DNA of 64,000 nt from contig NC_134677.1 of NCBI RefSeq assembly GCF_024713945.1, positions 8,640,001-8,704,000 on the forward strand, written 5' to 3'. The DNA is from Dermatophagoides farinae (lineage: Eukaryota; Arthropoda; Arachnida; Sarcoptiformes; Pyroglyphidae). Below are positions 38,502-50,947 of this stretch, in pieces. The translations under genes were made by a program, and so were the position numbers. Within the stretch, counting starts at the first letter, position 1. Each line of letters opens with the position of its first letter. A model generated the notes under the pieces. It searched no databases, had not been told where the DNA came from, and saw only the letters and a list, made by a program, of their open reading frames with translations.

Positions 38502-41043
38502 CAGCAACGAAACGAAAATCTTTTCTCGTGCAATAAAGACATTAGTTCGTTACTGTATGTGTGTGTGTGTGTGTGACAAAGATTTTTTTTTTGTTTTGTT
38601 TCATTTCAATTTTATTGTATCCTCCCCTGCCCCTCTCACCCCAAAAAAAAAATCGTCGGCGACATTTAAAACAAAAGATGTATGCGTAATGATGAAGAAA
38701 TGAAAGAACAAAAAAAAAATGCTGATGACTCGATCATTTTGTGACACCGCCTAATATAATGACCAAATATTATTTGTGACCAAATGACCAACAATATTGT
38801 CTAAATAAGACAATCATAAACGGGCAACAAACACAAACACACACACACACACACACACAGGCAATCAACAAGCTCGTGAATGGCAATAAAACCCGTTTTT
38901 TCTTTCTTTCTTTCATTCATTCACCGGTACACTAATGGTTTCTTTGTCTCAAGACCGACATTTACTTTTGGGAATCTTTTTTTTTTGTTTCTAATAATTT
39001 TCGATTGATTTTAAAAAAAAATTTCGGCTTCAGAACCAAAAAAAAAAACGATTCAATCATCTTCATTCGTTTTTTTTCTTTTGTTGATTTTGTTTTTGGT
39101 GTTTATTATTGATCGATCGATTGATTCATAAACACACACACACACACAATGATAATTTTTTTTTCACAAGGAATTTTGATTACTCGAGGGACTCATCATC
39201 ATCATCATTATGATGATGATTGAATAAACGTCCATTATCATTGGTGATTGGCCAACCAAACAAACAAAAAAAGTGAGAGAAAAAATTTCAATCTAATCAA
39301 CCTGGGAAATGAGACCAAAAATTCGTGACATTTTTGTTGTTGTTGTTGAATTTTGAATTTTTTTTTCTATTTTTAATTCAAATTCATTATAACATCTGTC
39401 AATAATTAGTGGCCATTCTGGGTGAAAATTCTGAAATGAATGTGAGAAACAAAAAAAATCTCTTTTTTCTTTCTCTCGTTTGTCCTATATTTTATCATAG
39501 CATATCTCATCAGAAATGAAAAGTGAACCATGTCGTTTTTTTTATTGCTCAACAACAACAACAACAATCACCCAAAATATTGATATTGTTGTGGGTGGTG
39601 GTGGTATTTTTTTGGCCCATTATTCTTGTTGGCCTGAGGTAATAAACACAACACAACACAACACACACATAATAGGACCCATTGACGCCAAACAATTTAC
39701 CGAAATGACAATGATGATTATCAATAATGATATGCGGTGTGTTTCTAAAAAAAAAATAAATAAATGTCCCAATTATTTTCTAGAGGACACAGAAAAAGAA
39801 AAATCTAGGTCCCGTTGATTTTTATGTGACAACTCTATGTGTGTGTGTGAATGTTGTTTTTTCTACTGAAAAAACTTTTGCTTTCGAGAACCAAAAAAAA
39901 AAAATTCCAATGAATCAGTATAATGATGAGAACCACACATCAAACATTGAAATATTTTTGTTTTCCCCCTTCAGTTTCGGCTTCAATTTGATCATCATGT
40001 TTGTTTGTGTGTGGGTAGTCATCACCCAAGAAAAGAGAAAAAAAATTCCCATTTGATATATTGATCGGTATATGATTGTTGTGTTTGGTCATCATTGTCA
40101 CATTTATATTTACGCGCACACATTTGTCACAACTAATCAAACGAACACACACACACAAAACATTTATTCGTTTGTCCTAAATAATAGCAACCCATGAATA
40201 TATTACAGATCTAATTATCGTCATATTAATGGTCGATAATTGTTTACTTCAATATTTACCCGCCGTTGAGATTTTCTTGTTGTATGAATCAATGTGATAT
40301 ATTTGTTGTTATGTATAAATAATGGTGGTGGTCGTCTTCGTCGTCTTTTAACATTGAATCATCATCATCATCATGCAAATATAAATTGATTATTTTATTA
40401 GCGTAACACGCACTACAAGTGGTCCAAATTTCTCCTTTTAAACCATCATTATCGTCATAGTTGTTGTTGTTGTTGTTTTTTGTTGTCATTATCATTATCA
40501 TTTGTTTTGGCTTATATTTCACATTCTCATTCTCTCGATGATGTACGTTTTGACTACCACCACCCAATAATATTTACCACCCAAGAAACTTTCCAAAAAA
40601 AAAACTATCACGTGTTATATTTGCTTGCTTGGTTGTTTTTTTTTGTTTTGGTGTCAAATTCTGACAAACAACAACAAACTTGTCAAAAAAAAAAAATTCA
40701 TGTCACATTTTGGGGGACCATGGTTGATAATATTTACATTACACTTTCGTGGGTGGTTTTTTTTATAGATTGATTTAATTTAATTATTTTTAATAATAAT
40801 TCGTTCATCATTGCGTGTGTAATGTGTAAATTTCAATGTCACATATATTCATATGTGCATGAATAATTTTGGTTTTTTTTTCTTTTCTATTCTCTCTCGT
40901 TAACATTGACATAATTTAATTGAAAACAAAATTGTTGTTGTTTTGTGTGTGTATACTAAGCTTATTATTTATGTAATAATAATAGGCCACACACAGCACC
41001 AACAACATGGACGATTAGAGAATTACATAAACAACATACTTCC

Positions 41044-41045
<2 letters not shown>

Positions 41046-41085
<40 letters not shown>
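41046..41085. repeat. (CT)20 microsatellite
   Basis: About twenty uninterrupted CT units, the longest pure dinucleotide tract noticed in the window. Confidence 0.95.
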
Positions 41086-41088
<3 letters not shown>

Positions 41089-41807
41089 GTCATCACCTGT
41101 CTCCATTCATCAACTTGTGCAACAAATAGTAAGGGTGATGGTTTATTTCCAGATTTTCTGAATATCTGATCGAATCCAAAAAAAAAAAAAAAAACAAAAG
41201 TTTACGAGCTAATCATAACATTGATTGATTCAAGCTGTGCGCTATATAAAAATTTTCATTCATTCATTCATTCAATTTTTAATAATCTCTCATGGTTGTT
41301 CAAGATTCAAAGTTTGACAAGTTGATCACTCACGTGTTGTGCACACACACACACACAAGATAATCCGACAAGTTGTGATCTGAAAAAAGGGGTTACATAT
41401 CGTGTATGATTGAGCAACCATGCAAGTTTGTGGCTATGGTCAGGAAATAAAAATGGACAATTTTTTTTTTGACACTAATCAGATTTTTTTTGTTTATTCA
41501 TTCAATTACATTATTATTGACCGGTAGTGATTATTATTTCGATGGATGAAATTACAATGAATTTACTACTTTTGTACTTTATAACAGACAAATATTATTA
41601 TTATAAGGACTAAATTTTATTCATTCATCTGATTTGTAATAATTGAAAATTATAGCAATTCAAACACATGATAATTGATTTTCTAATTTGAATTGCAAAA
41701 ATTAGGAATGCGAACAAGAAGAATTTAACTTTGTGTTTGTTTAGTTGATTATTTTTTTTGATGACGATATTTTTTTTGGGGGAGAAAAGAAAAATTATGA
41801 TGATAAA

Positions 41808-44673
41808 TTAATTATGAAGAATGGCATCATATATTTGATGTACAGGTGTCGCTACATCGGTTACACGAGCTTTCAATGAAAGAACAAATTGTGAATTACC
41901 TGGCTGTATTTTGAGCTCAGCCAATACCCAAATGTTGTTGGTGAATTTCATCGATTGATAAAGCATATCTTGTCCTTCTACATTACGTCGTGCAATAGTG
42001 AATATATTGTTCGATTGTAATTTCTGTGATATTTGTTCCACGGTCAATGTTACATTTTCAATATTGAATTGTACTTCATTCTGTGATGGAATATCTTTCC
42101 ATGTGGAAAGAAATACACGTTTATCCATGGCACCATCTTCACTGCAAAATACATTGACCGGTACTATACAGCTGAAATAGAAAACATCCACATGATTTTT
42201 TACGGCCACTTGTAAACTAGTCAATGGATCCATTTTTTGCACTTGTCCCAATGTATTTAACTGTAGACTGATTTCAGCATTGGTATTCGGTTGTAATGGT
42301 GTTGGAACCTGAAGCGGTTGTGCCGGTGCTAAACCAAAACTATTCTTATTGAATTGGATAGCAAATCCACCCATAGCTTGCATTGCTTTATTATGAAAAG
42401 TCATATCCATATAGATCTGGCCATTTCGTCTAGAAAATGTTCCTTCAATTTCCAATCCTTTTCCACGAACTGCAGGCAACCAAACCTAGAAAAGAGAATT
42501 GTTTGTTTGTTAGAAATTTTCATAAAGATTCCAACAGAATACATACTTGTTTAGGTGGTGAATAAAATGTTTCCGAAGTTGCCAGACCAAAAATATCGCC
42601 CAATAGACCAGTGGTTGATAGTCCAGCGGTCGATGCGGTTGCAGCTGCAGTTGATGGTTGATCTGAACTACCACCACCCCCACCACCACCAAGCAATGTA
42701 TCCAATCCATTACCAAGAAAATCAACATTACTACCGCCGGTACTAGCGGATGGATAAACGTTTGTCGTACCAGTTGCATTGATATCTAGACTGAGAAGAT
42801 CTCCAATCAAACTATCGGCAGCCGGAATGACAGTCGGTTGAGCTTGATCAGCCGCATTATTATTATCTTCACCTGAACCATTACGGCTCATCAATGTTTT
42901 ACGTTGATAACCACTTCGACCTTCGACAAACGAAGACGGTGGTTTATGATAAACCGAAGCCAAACTGCCAATATGACAGATCAGTTCATCCAATAATGTT
43001 GGCTCCAATAGATCAGTTTCTTCCGAAATCAATGGTTTCTCAGCAAGAACCACTTCTTTGGCAGCAGCCGGATCTGTTGATAGTAAACGCCAATAAATGA
43101 AGCCACGATCACGAAGATCTGGATTGTCACTATCCTGAGTGGCTAGGCTTAATACTTGCTGCACCAATTCTTGTGTTTCGGTTGGTCGTTTAAGAAATAA
43201 TTTTACGATTGCTGTCAAAAGTTGTAGCTGAACTTGTGTGTTCTCATCATGAAAACCTTCCAAAAATGTTTCCAACAATTCATCAGCATTATCGATTCGT
43301 TCAGCATATTCACCAATGATCCAGATCATCGATGCTCGTGCTTCTGGTTCATCCAATGTATCCAAATTTTCACACAAAGTTGAAATGATACTTTCATATT
43401 TATTGGGATATTTACGGAAAATATCTTTGATGACAACAATGGCTTCTTGTACAACATAATTGACTTTTGTCTGAATCAATTCCAATAATGTGGCCACACA
43501 TCGTTCAGCCGATTGTTCAACTTTGATGGCACAACGACCAATAGCACGTACTGCTTTTCGAACAAAATCGACATCCACTTCGGTTGCATATTCTTTCAAT
43601 TCGGCTAGAACTTGATTAATGTTAGCCTGTGATGCTAACCGGATCATTATGTCCAATTTTTCCAATTTAACATAGATTGGATCATTGTATTTGACGAAAA
43701 ATACTTTCATCTCATGTTTAAGAATATCTGGCCGTTTCTGTACGATTAGATTGATATTACGAAGTGCAACATATTGAACTTCTGGTTCACTAGATAACAA
43801 TGTAACCAATGGTGGTGCCAATTTTTTCGTCAATGTTCCAACAAAATCAGAATCCTGTGCAATCATTTCCAGAAATTTCATTAAAACTTTTACAGCACTT
43901 AAAACAACGGCGGCATTTGCATGTGCTAAACGAGGTGTAACACGTTCACAAATACTTTGTGCTTCACGATCATCGGCTGGTGTGTAATTGGACAATGCAT
44001 CCAATATGAATACCTGGCCCCATTCATTGCATTCATTCAGAGCCGTCAACAATTTATTGATGGTTTGCATATTCAATTCAACCAATGATTTTCCTGAACT
44101 GGATGCTTCGTTTATTTCGGATAATGCAGCAACAGCATTAGCAACGACCATAGGATTCGAATCGGACAATAGATCTTTGAGTAGATCAAGAAATCCTTGT
44201 TCTTCAACCATCTGTGCATTGATATCATGCAATTTTGCTACACATACGGCAGCCGTTTTTCTTACATATGGATCTTCATCTCGTAAACATTTCCGTAATG
44301 GTTCACATAGATATTCGGTAATTTTATCCACTCGAATACAGCCCATAGTACGAACGGCCAATGCACGAATCAATGGATTAGGATCTTCACAATCTCGAAC
44401 GAACGTATTCACAGCCATTATGGCCAAATCGGGCTGACTTTTAGCATAGTTCATCAAATAAAGATAGACCAATTTTTTCAATTCCAAATTATCTGTCTGC
44501 ATACAGTTAACAACATCGGGAAACAATGCTGATACATCTTTACCAACGGTCATCGACGCAATCACTTTTTTCACAGCTTCTCGTCGTTTTTCTTTCTTAT
44601 CACTGTTCAATTCACTTTTCAATTCGAATATTTCACCTTTTTTGGTGTTTGCAAAATATTTTGCATCGGTCAT
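41808..44673 (-). CDS. AP1B1/AP2B1: AP-1/AP-2 complex subunit beta (beta adaptin)
   Basis: Two exons (42547-44673 and 41808-42485, 61-nt intron) encode 934 aa, against 937 for human AP2B1. The N-terminal trunk is the armadillo-like adaptin domain ([17 protein letters not shown], then GQVFILDAL-type repeats). The hinge is Gly/Ser/Thr rich and holds a clathrin box, LLSLD, in [13 protein letters not shown]. The C-terminal ear carries [31 protein letters not shown] and [13 protein letters not shown]. The subunit links cargo adaptors to clathrin at the plasma membrane or trans-Golgi. Many invertebrates use one beta chain for both AP-1 and AP-2, and I cannot separate the two from sequence alone. 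The splice falls between Gln and Val and keeps phase 0. Confidence 0.95.
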
Positions 44674-45099
44674 TTTCTATATTCAAAGTAGATGTTGATC
44701 GATTTGGAATGTTGAACAATGGTGATGAATGAATATATATTATTATTATTTTGTTATTCTAACGCCCAGAACAAAATAATTATTTTTTTTTAGCAAAATT
44801 CAATACAATTGACACATCAATCACCTGGGTCGTGATAGTATCCATTCATTTCCAATAGATGGCAGATAATGTGAATATATATCTATCCATACAAAAATGA
44901 CATACATCATTCGCTTTTTTTACAATCAAAGCAAAAAAAAGTGCGTGAGTATTTTGACTATATCCACACAAAAATTTACCAAGAAATAGCCGAAATACTT
45001 CAAGCATTTTTTTTTTTTTTTGAAAAATCGTGATTTATACAATTTTTTTGTTGTGTATGTCCAATAATCCAGTGAACATAATCTGATAATCTGAATAAA
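44674..45099. promoter_or_regulatory. Divergent promoter region, AP beta and AATF
   Basis: 426 bp between two start codons. It holds a CTCF-like motif at 44852-44865 (CCAATAGATGGCAG) and short A and T runs. The shared promoter is inferred from orientation. Confidence 0.5.
44852..44865 (+). promoter_or_regulatory. CTCF-like motif 4 (CCAATAGATGGCAG)
   Basis: Matches CCASYAGRKGGCRS at 13 of 14 positions (A instead of C or G at position 4). It is positioned in the divergent promoter of AP beta and AATF. Confidence 0.4.
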
Positions 45100-45650
45100 A
45101 TGGATGATGATGGCTATAATGATGAGATTGAAATGAAAGCTATTTCAGTGAAAAATCAAATGATTCTTTATGAATCTTTATTGAATTTACGAATGAAAAT
45201 TCAAAAACTATTAACATTATCCAATCGTTTACCATTGGATTTGTCCATCTTAAATGATGAACAAAATCAAGAGATGAAAAATCAATCAATGAAAGGTATT
45301 CAAAAATTACAAAACTTATTCATTGAAATTGAAGATTTAATCTGTCACTATGGTGATGATGATCCATCATTCGATAGAAAGAAAAGAAAAGCATCCGATC
45401 AAATGCAATTTGAACAAATTTTATCGAAAAGATTTTGTACATTAAAAGAATATTATCCCACAATAATCGATGAATGGCATGACAAGACTAAATTTGTTCA
45501 TACGAATGTTAATCTAAAAAAATTCAATTCATTCGATATTCGACCATCGAAAATAATAGATAAAATTCTTATGGATAAAGATCGATTAATAAATCGTACG
45601 AAAATCCAACGAAGTCAATATCAAATTATTGGAGATGAAATCGATGATGA

Positions 45651-45681
<31 letters not shown>

Positions 45682-45996
45682 CAACGACGACAAGATATAT
45701 TTGATGATGATGATTTTTATCAATCATTATTACGACAAATTATCGATAATAAAACATCGAATGCATCATCACAAGATGGATCATCATCATCATCATTGAA
45801 TAAAATTATTGAAATACAAAGATTACGTAGTAAATCAAAAAAATCAATCGATACAAAAGCAAGTAAAGGAAGAAAAATTCGCTATGATGTTCATGAAAAA
45901 TTGGTCAATTTTATGGCACCGATCGATCGAACTACGATGGAAGATGAAGCGAAAAATGATTTATTCAAATCAGTTTTCGTGAATTCTGTCATTTAA
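45100..45996 (+). CDS. AATF: AATF/Che-1 (Bfr2, Traube) homologue, short form
   Basis: Intronless, 298 aa. Conserved blocks match human AATF in order: VKNQMILYESLLNLRMKIQK; SKRFCTLKEYYPTI with WHDKTKF; KIIDKILMDKDRLINRT; DDDDFYQSLLRQIIDNK; and the C-terminal KGRKIRYDVHEKLVNFMAPID. An Asp/Gly run sits near residue 185. AATF/Bfr2 is a nucleolar factor of the small ribosomal subunit processome and in vertebrates a transcription cofactor. Human AATF has 560 aa, and the acidic N-terminal third is absent here. Either the mite protein begins just before the conserved core, or an upstream exon exists that I cannot see in the 426-bp gap. The start ATG is followed by a short acidic stretch. Confidence 0.88.
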
Positions 45997-46397
45997 TCGT
46001 CAGTTAGTTTATGATTTATTTTCATTTTGTTTTAAAAATACAAATTTTCTTTCTTCAAATGAATAAATTTATTTTTTTTATGGCAATTCAAATTACGCAT
46101 AACCCTGTGATGATCAACACAGCTGGTCTTGTGGCTGTTGTTGTTGTTGTGGTTGTTTGGATGTTGCCACGCCTTTGTTTTGATTAACTTTTGATATTGA
46201 GAATCAATAATTTGGGCCATTTTTTTGTTATTTATTTATCAATTTTCTTTGATTATTTACCACCATATAACTGAAATAATAATTGACTATGTAAAATATA
46301 AATATTCAATTTCATCATCAACAAGTGTGTGTGTGTGTGTGTCCACATCAACACGATAATAATAAAATAGAAAAAAAAATTGTTGTTTTAGGCGACG
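45997..46397. other. Gap, AATF 3' end and WIF1 leader
   Basis: 401 bp. It ends in a GT tract (46324-46342) and an acceptor-like TTGTTTTAG/GCGACG directly before the WIF1 start, so WIF1 may have an untranslated first exon. A minus-strand 62-codon ATG frame (46032-46220) has no family support. Confidence 0.35.
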
Positions 46398-47789
46398 ATG
46401 ATGACAGTGACAACGAATGATTATCGTTATGGAAATTTATCAATTTTATTATATGTCAATTTATTGTTATTATTATTTTGCTGGACATTATCCACAAGCG
46501 AAACTGATCTAGATAATTATGGACAACAACAACAACATGGTTCGTTGATGACGACAGCCAATTATAATAAAGATGGCGATATGTCACTTTGGATCGATGA
46601 AATGCAAGTAAAGCAATTTTTCAATGGTATATTTTGTTCATCAATTCATTATATCTGTAATTTAATGTTCGTTTCATTTTGTTTTGTTTTCATTTACAGG
46701 ATTTCCAATGAAAATTCATGCAATTGTTGATGGTGTTGTTTTGCCATATGTTTTGGATCCAAATTTTGAAAAATATCTACCAATCATACCATCACAGGTA
46801 ACATCGGTAAATTTTACATGGAAATCCGGAGAGAATAGAAATTATTATTATGATTTTGATCAATTGCAATCATTCAATGATGATATATTAAAAGCACCTG
46901 TACTATCGATCAAATCAAAAGGTCTAGTGCCAAAACAGCCAACAGTCTTTCAAGTTTTTATTCCATGTATTGGAAACATTTCTGGTATTGCATCATTTAC
47001 ATTAGGATTACGATTGATCAATACAAATACAAATCAGTATTTAGCTGGTACACCGATACGATTAAAATTACAAAAACAATGTACATATCATGGTCCTGAT
47101 CCAGAATGCGATAAAAAATGTGGAAACAATGGTAAATGTAATAGCGAAAAAATTTGTGTTTGTCCTACAGGTATTCATAACATTATTTGTTTTTTCCCTT
47201 AAAATTGTTAACTTGATTTTTTTTCGCCTTTTTTTTTGTTCCACACACACACACACACAGGTTATCTAGGTAAATATTGTGAATCGGCACTTTGTTATCC
47301 ACAATGTATGAATGGCGGAACTTGTATTGCTCCTGGTGTTTGTGTTTGTTCACAAGGATTTCAGGGGTTACATTGTGAGGTATTTTTTTTTTTATTGAAA
47401 ATTTAACTATCAACGTTTCTCATTTCAATTTATTCAACAAAAAAAAGGGTGGAATATGTAGCCAAAAATGTTTAAATGGTGGAAAATGTATACAAAAAGA
47501 TTCCTGTCTTTGTCGACGAGGATATTATGGTCCTAGGTATATTAATATTTTCATCATTACAAACTGATTGATTGATTAATTTTTGTCGTTATATGAATAT
47601 AGATGTGAATATTCAAAATGTATGATTCCATGTTTGAATAATGGAAAATGTGCTGGCGTTAATCGTTGTAGATGTCGAAAAGAATTCACTGGTTCACAAT
47701 GTCAAATACGAACAAATAACACTACTAAATTTCATCATAGATTTAAAAATCGTAATCATAGAAAAAAATCAAAGAAAAAATTTGTATAA
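46398..47789 (+). CDS. WIF1: Wnt inhibitory factor 1 / Shifted homologue
   Basis: Five exons (46398-46626, 46700-47170, 47261-47379, 47448-47536, 47603-47789) encode 364 aa, against 379 in human WIF1. A signal peptide (LSILLYVNLLLLLFCW) precedes a WIF domain that starts at MSLWIDEMQ and includes NFTWKSG, VFQVFIPCIG and the closing KLQKQC. Four EGF-like repeats follow (NGKC, NGGTC, NGGKC and NNGKC cores), one fewer than in human WIF1, and the exon borders coincide with repeat borders. The tail is strongly basic (HHRFKNRNHRKKSKKKFV). In vertebrates WIF1 sequesters Wnts; its Drosophila homologue Shifted instead spreads Hedgehog with heparan sulphate. It is convergent with MESD/Boca, 71 bp away. 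Confidence 0.93.
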
Positions 47790-47860
47790 AATTTCAAGTT
47801 TAGTAGTTTTTATTTTTATTATTATTATTTCAACAAAAAATTTTACAAATAAAAATTCAA

Positions 47861-48406
47861 TTACAATTCTTCTTTTTTCTTCTGTTTCGAATATTTGCCT
47901 GGATAAACTTTATTCTCAATGGTAACATCTTTACATCGTTTTTGTTGTATTAAAAATTCTTTAGCATCCCATGCTTGTGCACCATCTTTAAACATGAATA
48001 TAGCACGATTATCATCAACAATAAAACGATCGGCAATGATATGATTATTCTGTAGACTTGATTGCCATAATGATGTAATACTTTCAGTTTCATCACGTGT
48101 TGGATTATCATCCACCGAAACAAATGACATTAATGTTTTACCTTTTTTACTTAATTTTAAAACATTTTCTGGATTTGAAAAATCCATTTTTGTCATATCA
48201 ATTTGTGGTGATTGTTTCCGTAAATGTTCAGGTAATTCATCATCAGGCAATGGTTCTTCATTCTCTTCCCATTGATCAAAAAGACGTTCAAGATCGGCAT
48301 CATTATAATCACGGATATCTTTTTGTTTCCAGTTTTTTTCATCACAATTAATTAGAGAAATGATAAATATCAGTAAAATGAAACTAGATTTATGATGATT
48401 ATTCAT
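47861..48406 (-). CDS. MESD: LRP chaperone MESD (Boca)
   Basis: Intronless, 181 aa from the ATG at 48406, close to Drosophila Boca in length. The N-terminal signal peptide (SSFILLIFIISLINC) is followed by the family blocks WKQKDIRDYNDADLERLFDQ, KKGKTLMSFVSV and FMFKDGAQAWDAKEFL. The C-terminus is KKEEL, an ER-retention signal of the KDEL type. MESD/Boca folds beta-propeller/EGF modules of LDL-receptor relatives in the ER and is required for LRP5/6 (Arrow), hence for Wnt reception (family knowledge). A further 14 codons are open upstream, but only from GTG. The gene is divergent from cyclin C, with starts 186 bp apart. Confidence 0.94.
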   Translation of the reverse strand: MNNHHKSSFILLIFIISLINCDEKNWKQKDIRDYNDADLERLFDQWEENEEPLPDDELPEHLRKQSPQIDMTKMDFSNPENVLKLSKKGKTLMSFVSVDDNPTRDETESITSLWQSSLQNNHIIADRFIVDDNRAIFMFKDGAQAWDAKEFLIQQKRCKDVTIENKVYPGKYSKQKKKEEL

Positions 48407-48592
48407 TATGATGATAATGATGATCAATTCGAAACGGCAATGAATCACATGAATTAATGATGACGTTATTCATGAACGTGTTGCCAATATATTGTGTTCT
48501 GTTTTTTAAACAAACTCATCATAAATGAGTCAAAAAAAATTTCAAACAAACAAAATTAATTGAATTTCAAATCAAATTTTTTTTCTTCTAAA

Positions 48593-49828
48593 ATGTCTGG
48601 CAGTTTTTGGCGAAGTTCTCATTTGTAAGTTTTGTTTCTGATGTGATAATCAACTGATTGATTTCTTTATTTCAGCCAACAATGGTTATTGACAAGACAA
48701 GATCTTCTTCGTGAAAGACATTATGATTTACAGATTTTGAGTGAAGAAGAATATCAAAAATTGATGATATTTTTTGCCAATTGTAAGTGATCAGATTAAT
48801 CAGATTAGCCGATAATTAATCAATCAATTTTTTTTAAATATAACAGTTATACAAGCACTTGGTGAACAGCTAAAAGTCAAACAACAAGTAATCGCAACTG
48901 CAATTGTATATTTTCGACGATTTTATGTTCGTAATTCATTAAAATGTATTGATCCATTGCTATTGGCACCGACATGTTTGTTTTTGGCATCTAAAGTAGA
49001 AGAATTTGGTGTCATATCTAATAATCGACTAATAAGCACTTGTCAACAAGTTGGTAAGTGTAATCATAAAATTTACTTATTGCCATTAACTTTTTTTTAA
49101 AATCGCTAGTAAAAACCAAATTCTCCTATGCATATCCGCAAGAATTTCCATATCGTATCAATCAGATATTGGAATGTGAATTTTATTTGATGGAGATAAT
49201 GGACTGTTGTTTAGTATTATATCATCCATATAGACCATTGATTCAATTTGTTCAAGATTGGAATAATAAAGATTCTATGTTATCGACTGCTTGGTAAGTG
49301 GTATTAATAATTTTACAGTGGTCATTTTTTATTTTGTTTTTTTTTGGTATGTTATAGGAATGTTGTTAACGATAGTTTTCGTACAGATGTATGTTTGTTA
49401 TATCCACCACATCAGATTGCATTAGCTTGTCTTCATATTGCATGCGTTATAAATCAAAAAGATTCCAATAAACAATGGTTTGCTGAATTGCATACCGATC
49501 TGGATAAAGTATTGGAAGTTACGAAATACATAATGAATCTATATGAAATGTGGAAACAATTTGAAAAACAGGAGAAAAAAGAAATTCCAGAATTGTATGT
49601 TATTGATTAATGGATAAATGATGAACTATATATTTATGATTTTCATTTTTTTCAGACTCGAAAAAATGCCCAAACCAAAGATACAACCTTCAAGGTAAGT
49701 TTGATTGAATTAAATGCTGTGATTACAAATCATTCATTTATTCATTCGATTGTTTCATTTTTAGACCACCATCACAAGGAACAAATGATAACCAGAATTC
49801 CGTATCACAAAATAGTATTCAAAAATGA
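48593..49828 (+). CDS. CCNC: Cyclin C, Mediator kinase module
   Basis: Seven exons (48593-48624, 48676-48782, 48847-49053, 49110-49293, 49358-49594, 49656-49694, 49765-49828) encode 289 aa, against 283 in human. Introns are 51-70 nt. The N-terminus [16 protein letters not shown] and the helices [17 protein letters not shown] and [17 protein letters not shown] are diagnostic. The C-terminal tail is Ser/Gln/Asn rich, as in insects. Cyclin C activates CDK8/19 in the Mediator kinase module. The many short exons make it a useful reference for splice-site statistics in this genome. The 3' end is convergent with RPL8, 107 bp away. Confidence 0.97.
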
Positions 49829-49935
49829 AAATTTTTTGTTTTTTTCAGATTGGTGGTGGTGGTGGAACATGTTTTATTTTTCACAAAAAATAATAATAAA
49901 AGAGGAAAAATTGAAATTACAATTTTATTGGTTCT

Positions 49936-50947
49936 CTATTTCTCTTCTTTGACTTCTTTTTTACCACCTCTGATACGGCCAGTACGACGAGCAGCAATAA
50001 GACCAACTTTACGACCAGCACTTGCATCACGACGTACGGTCGAAGCTTTACCAATGTGTTGATGATTACCACCACCGTGTGGATGTTCAACTGGATTCAT
50101 AGCAACACCACGAACTTTGGGCCATGAGTTTCGTTTAGCCTTGTATTTGTGATAAGCACGGCCAGCTTTCAGGATTGGTTTATCGATACGACCACCACCA
50201 GCAATGATTCCAACCATGGCTCGATTAGATGATTGAATTACTTTCTTGGCACCCGATGGTAACTTGATACGGGTTTTCTGAACGCAAATATAACAATATA
50301 CATTAGTTTCAAACATGACAAATATACTTTTGAAATAATACCTTGGTGTCTGGATTATGGGAAATAACAGTGGCATAATTTCCAGAGGCTCTTGCCATTT
50401 TACCTCGGTCACCTGGTTTTTCTTCCAGATTACTGACAACAGTTCCTTCGGGCATTGTTCCAACCGGTAGAATGTTTCCAATTTGAAGGTTTGCCTTTCG
50501 GCCACAATAGACAAATTGTCCAGTGTACATTCCTTCAACGGATAGAAACAATTCCTTTCTTAATTTGTATTTGTATGGATCGCGAAAAACAACAACGGCC
50601 AATGGAGCACCACGACCTGGATCGTGAATAATTTCCTAAAAAAAAGACGACAGAAATTTAGTAAAGAATTGCACAAAATAGAATAGTTTCAATTTCATCC
50701 GAACATTCAGAAACAGCCTCTAATTATCATTCATGGAATTTATGCATTTTACAAGATTAAATTTACATCATCTTTTCATTGAAGAATTCGATGAAAAAAA
50801 TCGACTTACTTTGACAACACCTTTAATGTAGCCATGTCGTTCAGCAAAATCGATAGCGCGGAATTTCGGCGCTCCTTTACGATGTTTATTATGGCTCTTG
50901 AAAACGGAACCAGCACCTTTACGTTGACTTCGAATTACACGTCCCAT
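49936..50947 (-). CDS. RPL8: 60S ribosomal protein uL2 (RPL8)
   Basis: Three exons (50810-50947, 50342-50635, 49936-50277) encode 257 aa, equal to human RPL8. Motifs include [23 protein letters not shown], the peptidyl-transferase-proximal [20 protein letters not shown] and the C-terminal [13 protein letters not shown]. The protein is essential for the peptidyl transferase centre region. Intron 1 is 174 nt and larger than most neighbours, with a possible C/D-box snoRNA inside. Intron 2 is 64 nt. A pyrimidine tract on the minus strand (50970-50984) lies just upstream of the start, as expected of a ribosomal-protein TCT/TOP promoter. It is divergent from DDX3. Confidence 0.97.
50688..50783 (-). 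ncRNA. Possible intronic C/D-box snoRNA in RPL8 intron 1
   Basis: Minus-strand features within the 174-nt intron: a box C-like GATGATGT (near 50765-50773), a box D CTGA (50707-50710) and a six-base external stem TTCAAT/ATTGAA. Spacing is about 55 nt. GATGAT is very common in this genome, so chance is a real alternative. No rRNA target was recognised. Confidence 0.25.

Larger units (their letters stand above)
36692..41807. other. Repeat desert upstream of the homeobox gene
   Basis: About 5.1 kb without a supported gene. It contains CA/GT tracts (for example 36999-37015 and 38834-38860), (AG)n at 38479-38501, (CT)20 at 41046-41085 and many (ATC)n runs. All open frames found here are translations of such repeats. 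It may hold regulatory DNA for the homeobox gene, whose start is at its left end, but I see no specific element. Confidence 0.5.

Noticed and set aside
46032-46220. 62-codon minus-strand ATG frame between AATF and WIF1
   Set aside because: Asn/His repeat core, no family, and it overlaps the AATF 3' flank.
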